A DNA stretch of 64,000 bases from Corythucha ciliata (Eukaryota; Arthropoda; Insecta; Hemiptera; Tingidae), in the NCBI GenBank assembly GCA_038030265.1, contig CM075939.1, positions 12,691,253 to 12,755,252 of the forward strand, written 5' to 3'. Below are positions 55,960 to 64,000 of the stretch, in pieces. The first letter of the stretch is position 1. The number at the start of each line of letters is the position of its first letter. Below the pieces are notes generated by a model. The model was not told where the DNA came from. It ran no database searches and saw nothing but the letters and a program-made list of their open reading frames with translations. The translations under genes were made by a program, and so were the position numbers.

Positions 55960-57030
55960 AGAAAAACGAAAATTCGCGGCTAAAATTGAGAAAACTCTAT
56001 TGACAAAGCTACACTTCATGATTATATCCAGCGTAAAAATGATTGAAACTAATCAGTAATCATGCGGTAAGCATCATGCCAAAAAGTTGGGGAAAAGTGC
56101 TATAAATTCACAGCTGAAATAATGTAAAAGTGCCAATACGTAGCGAAAAGCGATAAAAATCACTAATTGGCAGCTAAAAATAGAGGAATACGCCGATTCG
56201 CAGCCATAGCTGAGAAAAATCGCTAATTTGTAGCTTTAAAACAAAGGATAAATCGCGGAGGAGAAAAACAAGGGATAAATCGCTCAGAAGGCTTACCTGA
56301 TATTGGAAAAACGCTATATATTATAGTTTTTCGTCATTCAAATTGAGAAAAAGCGCTAATATACTAGCGATAAACGAGAAAAAAATGAAATGCACTAAAA
56401 TCACTGATTTGGGGCTGAAATTGAGAAACGATAATTTGCGGGTACATTTTTGAAAACCTGCCGAGTCGCGACTAAAATGAAGATAATGCGCAAATTCGCA
56501 GCTATAAGGTTGACAAAACGTGCTTATTCGCAGCGCTAAACTTACAAAATAATAATAATAATTCGCTGTGGCTAAAAATGATTAAAGGCGGTACTTCACG
56601 GCCAAAAATAGGAAATCAATTGCGCCTAGAATGGCAAAAAAAACGCTTATTCACTGCGTGCACCAGTGACTGAACCGAAGATGAACCGCTAATCCCCGGT
56701 TGAAATTAAGATAAAGCGCCCATTCGCTACTAGAATGGAGAAAAACGCTATTTCGCGGTTCAAGATGAGAAAATCCGCTAATTCCCGACCAAAATTAAGT
56801 AAAACCGGTAATTTTCGCCTGAAATTGGGAAATAATTCGTGACTGAAATGTATTAAAGGGCTAATTCACGGTCAACATTGAGAAAAAACGCTCATTTGCG
56901 TGGCTATATATGAAGTGAAGGAGAGCGCTAATTCACGGCTAAAATTGAGAAAAAGCGGTAGTGAGTGCGCTGTTGAATTTGAAAAAAAAAAAATACTCGC
57001 TAATTCGCAGCTGAAACTGAGAAAACTCCC
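55960..57030 (+). repeat. Degenerate 30-bp array, orientation A
   Basis: Diverged units such as attcgcggctaaaattgag and gcttattcgcagc. There is no conserved end here, because SINE sequence follows. Confidence 0.75.
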
Positions 57031-57064
57031 TGTTAAATAGATATGAGGGCTGAATTCTGTCGCT

Positions 57065-57110
57065 CGTCCGGGTAACATCAGTTTAACTAATCCATAATTA
57101 AAATACCGAC
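57065..57110 (+). mobile_element. SINE family 2 tail fragment
   Basis: tcgtccgggtaacatcagtt followed by aattaaaat resembles the tail of the SINE copy at 57150-57420 (tcgtccgggaaacatcagt). Confidence 0.55.
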
Positions 57111-57149
57111 GACTGAATTTTTCCCTCATATCTAACTACAAAAATTCGA

Positions 57150-57420
57150 CGTGGTTTACCGATCAGGAGAAACGCCTAGAGTTTCTAGTAACAAATGCCC
57201 TGGGTGGGTTTGGCCATGCTCATTCCGCCCTCTGCGTCTCCCAAGGGAGTCACCGCGGCAAACAATTGGCAGCGCATTGGACTAGCATTCCAGAAACTTG
57301 CAGGTTCAATCCCCACCGGGGGGAGCCCATTTTTTCTCGAAGCTCGAATTGTGTTAGCCTTTGGCTTTTCCGAGTCGTCCGGGAAACATCAGTCTGATTA
57401 ATTTTTAATTAAAACGAACT
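57150..57420 (+). mobile_element. tRNA-derived SINE, family 2 copy 2
   Basis: Leader with aggagaaacgcctagagttt, tRNA-like region with acaattggcagcgcattgg, ggactagcattccagaaac and B-box-like aggttcaatcccc, then gagcccattttttctcgaa and an A/T-rich tail. It is collinear with the minus-strand copy at 36490-36760 over its whole length, at roughly 70% similarity by eye. Confidence 0.75.
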
Positions 57421-57489
57421 GTATTTACCTGGAAACCACCTCCATCATGGACCCCCTGCTGGAGAGATGCATCGGCAGCAAATTTTTTT

Positions 57490-58330
57490 TGGCCGGGAAT
57501 TAGCGATTTTTCTCCATTAATGCCCTGATTTATGGGTTTTCTCAATTTATGCCGTGAATTATAGCGCTATTCCCCTTTTTTAATCCACGGATTAGCAATT
57601 TTTTCTGAATTTTAGCCACGAATTAGAGATTTTCTAAATTTGTGGCCACGATTTTACATTTTTCTTCATTTCAGCCGCGATTTTTCGTTTTTCCTCAATT
57701 TATCCGCCAAAATTATAGTGATTTTTCTCAATTTCAAATGCCGCGACGCAAAATTGGCTTCGAAAGCGATAAATGAGTGATTTTTCTCAATTGTGAATTA
57801 TCAATTTACCAGCAATTTGTCTCAATATTATCGACGAATTAGTGTTTTTGCTCAATTTTAGGCGCGAAATAATCATTATACCGCGAATTGGTGGGCGGTT
57901 TAACCAATTTTTCGTCACGAGATCAAGTTTAAGCACATTGACTCTTCGCTTCGTTCGCGAATTAGCGATTTTTCTCATTTCTATCTGTGAATTAGCAATT
58001 TTTCCCACTTTTAGCTCTGAATTATTAGCGTTTTATTTCAATTTGAGCCGCGAAGTAGCGTTTTCATCCTGTGAATTAACATTTTTTCCTAGTTTTATTC
58101 CGAAAGTAGCATGTTAATCGCAACTTAAGCCTTGAAGGAGCGTTTTTATCCTGCAAATTAGCAATTTTATTCAATTTTGGGCGCTTATTAGCACTTTTTC
58201 TCGATGTTATCCTCGAATCGGAGCATTTTCTCAATTTTAGTCGAGAATTAGCGTTTTTAATCACGCGAATTAGCAACTTAGCACTTTTCGCTATTTTTTT
58301 CTGGCGTTTAGCACCTTTTCTCACGTCTAT
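57490..58330 (-). repeat. Degenerate 30-bp array, orientation B
   Basis: Cores such as gggaattagcgatttttctc and cgaattagcg recur. It faces the orientation-A array at 55960-57030, with SINE sequence between them. Confidence 0.75.
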
Positions 58331-58387
58331 ACCATTTTGTAACACTTAGCCACTTCATGAGGAGGCTTACGGCTTTGTCTCCATTTT

Positions 58388-58457
58388 TGCCAAGTAATTG
58401 TCTCAAGCATACCACATTTGAGGTTTTTTCTTCTAAATTTCACCCGTAAACTGGCCG
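58388..58457 (+). repeat. 70-bp direct repeat, copy 1
   Basis: From ttgccaagtaattgtctc to cgtaaactggcc. It recurs at 58959-59028 with one visible difference. Confidence 0.9.
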
Positions 58458-58958
58458 CTACTGGTTTTGCCTATCATCGCAAAGTTTATACCCTGGAATT
58501 TCACCTTGCGAGGTCTTAGCATGGAAAAATACTGTCATTGCCTCATGAAAATCAATAATAGTTCTTAATAGTGACGACGCATAGACAAGCGAAAGGCCAA
58601 ACCACAAGGGCACGACAATTAATTGTAGATAGCGAAAATGATTCAATTAAAAAAATAACTTTGTATTTCTAATGGTTGCGCTTTTACTGCTTTTTCTACC
58701 CACAAATTTAGTCGCGTTTTATCGCGGATTATTCCACCGTTGATTCCAAATAAAATAGCCTCCCACCTCCCGCCACTTCTCATTACGGATTTAATTATTA
58801 TCCCAACGTTATTTCAAGCGTGCGCGGGAGAAAGAGTTCAAGCCCAAAATTAGGTCAAATGAGTTTAAATCATCAATCAACTCGTCGGAAAGCGCTCTTT
58901 TTTATGATCTTAAGATAAGTCAACCCCTTCTCGATGATGGTGGTCCACCATCAAGTAA
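58458..58958. other. Intergenic DNA between direct repeats
   Basis: No gene was seen. Confidence 0.3.
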
Positions 58959-59028
58959 TTGCCAAGTAATTGTCTCAAGCATACCACATTTGAGGTTTTT
59001 TCTTCTAAATTTCATCCGTAAACTGGCC
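58959..59028 (+). repeat. 70-bp direct repeat, copy 2
   Basis: Near-identical to 58388-58457. Flanked by small palindromes gatggtggtccaccatc (about 58936-58952) and ttccaccattggtggaa. Confidence 0.9.
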
Positions 59029-60434
59029 CCTGGCCTGATTCCACCATTGGTGGAATCAAAACAGTTTAAGTATAGTAAGGAATCATAATGAAGTTAGGAA
59101 GACGAGTATATGTCAAGAAGCCTGGTTTTTTGCGTCGGTTCAAACGGTGCTTGCGTTGGTGTAGAATTGTACTAAGCCGTTCGCTCGAGTTTAGTTATTT
59201 TTTTGCTATTGTTGCGTTTGCCTGTGAATGTGATTGGATGACTGCAGTTTCATGTAAAGTGGGCCGCAAAAAGTAGGGTGTAAAAATACAATACTTTAGT
59301 TACAGAGATTCGGGCTGTTACGAGTACCTACTACCCGCTCCTCCAAGCTGGGCTATTATTTTGCGGGGCCGCTCACCGGGAGCGAAGTTGCAACTGCACT
59401 ACGACCCCCCCCCCCCGCCCCGGCTTTATAAGCCAGACACGGCTAAAGCGATTCATGGATCGAGGATCCGACTCACTAGAGTCGAATTGCCAGGCTGATG
59501 AGATTAGGACCAATCAGCTGGTGATAGCTGAAAATCCGAAGTCAAAACGGAGACAGGACCGCATCCTTTGCAATCCATGGGGTAACTGGTCTTAAAATCA
59601 CCCTGAAGGTACATGCGTAGAACAATTCTACCAATAGACATTGCATAATGATTAATTGCAAAAGTTAATGTCGTTAAACCTCCGGACTACATTGGTCGTC
59701 AACATTTTCATACTTTTCCACTTCCTTTTTGAATCAAATTTATAATTCTATCGCCTATTCTTTGTTGTTCGTTATGCTCATATTTTTTTTTTTTTTTTTA
59801 GCTTGACTGCAGTTTAGCATTGATCCATATGCTAAAAACCGTAAACTTGAAGAATGTTTAGCTTTGTGAGTCCGTGATCTTTGGTTTTTACACTAGTACA
59901 AGCCCCTCTAGCTATTTTTTTTCTTACCCCTCCCATGGGACTTCGGCTTGATAATAACACTTATCTTTGATAAACAGTGGGGCAATCAATTCGGTAACGA
60001 AAGTAGAGGGAAGAGAAGTTGCAACTAATCGAATGAGAGTGCGCTGGCCGCGGGTTCACGCTCTTCTTGACGGGCTATACCAGCTAAACTCATAACCACT
60101 TTGGGGTAGATAAAGTTTCATAAATTTCTTGTTTACAAATAACATCCTATAGGTAACCCAGTTGCCTCGCTTCTTGGCCACTGCCTTTCGACCTATAGAA
60201 TTCAGTTGAGGTCATGGGCGTACGCAGCATTTCCATTACAAGGGGAGGGGGGGAGGCAAGGCAAAAAATATTCGCGAATTGATTGATAGTTAGTTACGCA
60301 ATCGCATACGTTATCGAATCGGGAAATAGGGGGCACTCGCGAAAGAGGTGGTTGACCTAAAACAACATGGACTCTAACCACAATAATCTCTAAAAACGTT
60401 AGAGATGGTCCTGAGCCTAGGACCGAGTAATACA
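59029..60434. other. Intergenic DNA, no supported gene
   Basis: A C-rich run lies at about 59405-59417. The ORFs are short and unlike known proteins. Confidence 0.4.
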
Positions 60435-60464
60435 GGGGGCCTATTCTCTAACAAGAAAGCAATA

Positions 60465-60739
60465 ACAGTGACATGGTGCTTTATGTGTCGTGAGAAAAAT
60501 AAACTGCCACGGAGCGGGAATCGAACATGGTGTTGTCGTGGGTGAAGACATAGCCCGGAGTTGAGTAGTTCCTGGTCGCCGCGGTGTCTCGGTGGTCTAA
60601 GAGCCGTACCGGAGATACGGTGTCCGGGTTCGATTCCCGCTCCGTGGCAGTTTCTTTTTCTCACGACAAATAAAGCACCATGTCACTGTTGTTAAATACA
60701 AGTCCGAAATAACTTTAAACTCGATTCAAACAGCTTTAA
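60465..60739 (+). mobile_element. tRNA-derived SINE with inverted 5' copy, 12-bp TSD
   Basis: Flanked by aagaaagcaata (60453-60464 and 60740-60751). The plus strand has a tRNA-like domain at about 60578-60650 (gccgcggtgtctcggtgg, B-box gggttcgattcccgc, partly paired acceptor ccgtggc) and a tail with aataaagcaccatgtcact. The first ~70 bp (60465-60533) is an inverted copy of that tail plus B-box, so the insertion is a truncated inverted copy joined to a direct copy. Confidence 0.8.
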
Positions 60740-60848
60740 AAGAAAGCAATATGTTTTTCAAAGCAATATGTTTATTTCATTAATTTTCTTTAAACCAATG
60801 AATGAGATAGAAACATTGCTACGAAAAACATATTGCTTTTTTCTTATA

Positions 60849-60970
60849 GCGATTTCCATTCAACCCGCTACACAAGTGTAGTGCAGCGTCCTTTCCATTA
60901 ACTTTTGTTTCAATTCAGAGAGGACGGGCGGAAAATCTTACACGACACTAGTGAATTGAATGGAAAATGC
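60849..60970. mobile_element. TA-flanked MITE inside family G element
   Basis: Ends gcgatttccattcaa and the complement of gcattttccattcaa, flanked by TA (60847-60848 and 60971-60972). Confidence 0.65.
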
Positions 60971-60975
60971 TATTA

Positions 60976-61152
60976 GGCTGGGGCCACACACTGTGCGTTT
61001 TTACGGGACCCGTTTGTCGGGAACCGATCGTCGGGATGAGTAGGACACATTGAAGTGAATGGAGCTGGACAGTGTGGTCAGCACTGGCGATCCCGACAAA
61101 ACGCATCCCGTTTTACTGGTCCCGTGAAAAAACGCACAGTGTGGCCCCAGCC
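60976..61152. mobile_element. TTA-flanked palindromic MITE inside family G element
   Basis: 177 bp with ends ggctggggccacacactgtg and the complement of ggctggggccacactgtgcg, flanked by TTA (60973-60975 and 61153-61155). PIF/Harbinger-like by TSD. Confidence 0.85.
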
Positions 61153-61169
61153 TTAGAGAATAGGCCCCC

Positions 61170-61645
61170 AGGTAGCTGAACTCCAGTGGCGGCGGAAGTG
61201 GGGCTCAGGGAGAGCGAATGCTCCCCCAATGGTCTGGTTGGGGTAGAGAACCTTTAAAACACAGGTACTGCAACACGGATTTCAGCGCCATATTTCGTCC
61301 CTCAGTCGTTAGGGTAAACAAAATATCATGAATGAAAAAATTGTCATCGTAACAGCAAACAAACGCGGAACGCGGTGGAAATAAATAAAAATATCCTACT
61401 TGTCAATGAGATCAGGTGATAATTATAATCATATGAGGGACCAAGTATGGCGCCGGTTTGCGTGTTGCAGTACTCGGGTTTTATAGTGCCTTAGTTGGGG
61501 GAGCGGCGCTCCTCCTGAATCAAAAAAAATAATGGCTTTTCAAAAAATTATCGATCCGTATACAACTTCCTCTTTTTTCTGGCAGACTTTCCTTCGCACA
61601 TGGGTGGTGTGAGAGTTACTGCGAAGGGGTCAATAGTGTGGAATG
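61170..61645. other. Intergenic DNA
   Basis: No gene was recognised. A possible lone hAT-like end cagtggcggcggaagtgg lies near 61185. Confidence 0.35.
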
Positions 61646-61649
61646 TTGT

Positions 61650-62460
61650 TTTTGATGCAGTAAAACCAACCAAATTGCGCTTTTTCGGGTGAGACTTGGT
61701 TTTTAATTAGCCAACGCAACGAAATATTGTTCTTTAAGCCAGACCCACGAGATTAGTTCTGTGAATGAGCCAGTTCGGCGAAATTTCAGTTATGAAGAAG
61801 CAGGAACCTTGACTCTTTGTATGGGCCATACCCAAGAAATTGTTTTCTTGCATACCAATCCCTCGGAATAAGTTTTTTAATGGGCTAACCGTGCGAAATT
61901 TCCCAGGCCCGTGGCATAATAAATTGAAAAAACCCACGACGTCAACACAGTAACTCATAATACTGACATTGTCCTTCCTTGTTGAGAGAAATTGGGTTAC
62001 CGAATCCGCGAAATTTGAATTTCGTAAGAGCCCAACGCACGGAGGAATTGCTTCATGAAGCCCCCAAATATGCGAAATTATTTTTTTATACCCCGTGAAA
62101 ATTGAATTATTGAGTGGGACAAACCTACGAAATTTTTTTTCGGACAAATACCGCAAAATTTCGTCTTATGGGGGAGTCAATCATGCGAAATTTGATTTTT
62201 TTTTTTTTTTTTTCATGTTCAATAACTGCTAAATTGGTTTTTTTGAATGCCAAAAACTATAAAACTTCAATTTTGAAAGGGCCATACACTCGCAAAATTG
62301 GCTTTTTGGGTATTAGTGGAACCAGTGAAATTTCCTGTTGTGACATCTAAATCCCCAAAATTTAGGGCGTTGAAAGGGTCAAACTCACAAAATTGGACTT
62401 TTTAAAGAGCCAAATCCCCTAAATGTGTGTTTTAAGCTGAGAAAACCACATGTTCTAGCC
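61650..62460 (+). repeat. Degenerate array based on 'gcgaaatttt'
   Basis: Phrases such as gggccatacccaagaaattg, ctaaccgtgcgaaattt, acctacgaaattttttt and caatcatgcgaaatttga recur about every 40-60 bp. A T run (19 nt) lies near 62196-62214. Confidence 0.7.
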
Positions 62461-62769
62461 ATCGTGGTGTGAACAAAACAATGAAAAGGTGACTCGGTGA
62501 TTAAAACTGTTTAGACTCCCGTTCTTGGGTGGGCGAAGCTAGCACGAGTGGAGCAAAGATGTTGAAGTTGCACAGATAACTTCATATATGATCGTTGTTG
62601 TTTACAAAAGAAAGTTTTGGTTTGATTGTTCAAAAAATTATAAAAAGAATGCTTTTTGTTTTTTCTTTCTAAAAGCACTCTCACTTTATCAGGTTATGGG
62701 CTGCAGAAGACGCTGTGCGTAAAACCACGTTCTCCTATTATAAAGAGAAAATGGATTTTGGATAAATTC

Positions 62770-64000
62770 GAATAGGGCTTTTAGAAGGCAAGTCTGGTCA
62801 ACATGGAAATACAAAATCACGGTTGTGCTAAAAGGTATTCCAAGAGCGATTGAAGTTATCGAGGGAAAATTCACTAAACCTATGCCACCTGATTCTCAAG
62901 ATCCAGAAGTTCGAAGGACGTATGCCGATGATCTGGCCAGATTCCTGAAAGTAAAACATTGATAGTTCTGACTGCTAACATGTCCGAAGACGCAGTACAG
63001 AAAATAATGCGTTATGACACTGCCAAAGAGGTCTGGGATGAGCTTCATCGCCTCTATCACGGCGTATCGGAAGATAAAGCCTACGATTTGTGCCTACAAT
63101 TCTTTAGTTGTGAATGGCAACCTGGTGATGATGTTGCTACTAACATGTTGAAGTTAAAAAATACTTGGGATGGTTTGAAAAAGGAAGCTCGATCGTATGA
63201 CGAAAACGGACGTGAATTACCGGAGCTATTTCTAATCTGCAAAATCCTTGGATCGTTACCCAAAGAATATATTTTTCATTCAAATCGAGTTGGATGCTTT
63301 TGCCGAAGCAAGATCGAAATATCGATAATTTAACTGACAAGCTATGTGCTCATGAACGGGATTTAGTAAGTAGAAACACTCCTATTCAAAGCGGCCAAGA
63401 AGCTTTAGCTGTGGATTCAAACTCAGGCTCGCGAAGTAAAGAAAATAAGTTCTTTAAGGATCAGAAAGAAATAAGGAAAGATATGACTTGCAAGTATTGT
63501 GGAATGAAAGGCCATTTCGTTATGGGCCATTAAGCAAAATTCATCGAAGAAATCAAAAAGGAGTTCAAAATAACGACTAAAGAAGCAAGCTATTACCTGG
63601 GACTGGAGATTTAAAGGCATTCTCATGGAATAAAAGTCAGTCAAAAAGATTATACGACCAAACTTTTACAAAAATACGGAATGGATGAATGCAGACCAGT
63701 AAAAACTCCTATGCTCCGCGATGGAACTGATCACGATGAAAATGAAGAAAAAGGGAAAACTGAAGATTTCCCCTATCGTCAAATCGTCGGGCTCTCATCT
63801 ACCAGGTGGGCTCAAGGCCTGACATAGCGTATGCTGTGGGCACTGTGAGTCAAAAGCTCGACAATTACACCTGGCAAGACTGCGTCAAAGTAAAGCGAAT
63901 CCTACGCTACTTGAAAGGAACGACAGATTTCGGCATTTTCTACAAGTCAAGCGGTGGATCTCTAGAGTCCTTCAGCGACGCTGATCACGCGGGAGACAAG
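62770..64000 (+). pseudogene. Ty1/copia element with internal deletion (gag joined to RT end)
   Basis: About 62800-63290 encodes the copia-type Gag (YKITVVLKGIPRAIEV, MRYDTAKEVWDELHRLYHG, CEWQPGDDVATNML) with a stop near 62960 and a frameshift near 63285. A zinc knuckle follows (CKYCGMKGHFVMGH, last Cys replaced by His). Immediately after it comes the end of RT (FIEEIKKEFKITTKEASYYLG, VSQKDYTTKLLQKYGM, PDIAYAVGTVSQKL, RILRYLKGTTDFG, SFSDADHAGD). Protease, integrase and the catalytic part of RT are deleted. The element runs off the window. Confidence 0.88.

Larger units (their letters stand above)
60435..61169. mobile_element. Palindromic MITE, family G, carrying three nested insertions
   Basis: Outer ends gggggcctattctcta (60435) and its complement (to 61169). 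The arms continue aagaaagcaatatgttttt and the complement aaaaacatattgctttttt. Three younger elements sit inside: a SINE (60465-60739), a TA-flanked MITE (60849-60970) and a TTA-flanked MITE (60976-61152). Removing them rejoins the arms into a palindrome like 47579-47695. Confidence 0.8.

Noticed and set aside
60578..60650. Functional tRNA gene
   Set aside because: The acceptor pairs reasonably, but position 33 is not T, the T-arm is misregistered, and it lies within a TSD-bounded insertion with a SINE tail.

Overview
The window looks like arthropod (most likely insect) nuclear DNA from a large, repeat-dominated genome. Reasons: one spliced exon of a neuropeptide GPCR, tRNA-derived SINEs, several clades of APE-type non-LTR retrotransposon, Ty3/gypsy and Ty1/copia remnants, IS630/Tc1-type and hAT-type DNA transposons, and many short palindromic elements with target-site duplications (TSDs). 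No operons, rRNA genes or CRISPR arrays were seen, and the species cannot be named from sequence alone.

Layout. 1-8 kb: intergenic DNA with a piggyBac-like non-autonomous element (2171-3326) that holds two palindromic elements, and a TSD-flanked SINE (4443-4669). 7.1-8.1 kb: a 30-bp degenerate array with a conserved terminus. 8.3-10.4 kb: a broken Ty3/gypsy pol and a broken non-LTR RNase H tail. 10.9-18.2 kb: non-LTR element A (ORF1, endonuclease, RT), split by non-LTR element B (14276-17719), which has a poly-A tail and a 12-bp TSD. 19-28.6 kb: a long array of the 30-bp motif, interrupted by a 5.6-kb foldback-like element (20178-25817) whose inverted arms are tandem 155-bp units. That element contains a near-perfect palindrome, a PHD-like coding remnant and a CACTG-ended insertion.

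29-40 kb: more palindromic elements, the GPCR exon on the minus strand (32453-32725), a two-part SINE at 36.5 kb and further degenerate arrays. 40.5-45.9 kb: a 5.3-kb hAT-like element defined by an 8-bp TSD; it contains an 815-bp hAT-type element, a TA-flanked MITE, a SINE and an exon-like open segment. 46-50 kb: nested MITEs, an IS630/Tc1-type transposase that is open for 357 codons but lacks its third catalytic residue, and an RT fragment. 50-64 kb: MITEs, gypsy integrase, a retrotransposon ORF1 fragment, arrays in both orientations, a pile of four nested elements at 60.4-61.2 kb, and a copia element with a large internal deletion at the right edge.

No set of genes here works together as a pathway. 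The only evident host coding sequence is the GPCR exon; almost everything else recognisable is mobile DNA in successive nesting layers. The two most unusual structures are the foldback-like element at 20-26 kb and the dispersed 30-bp arrays that share one conserved end.
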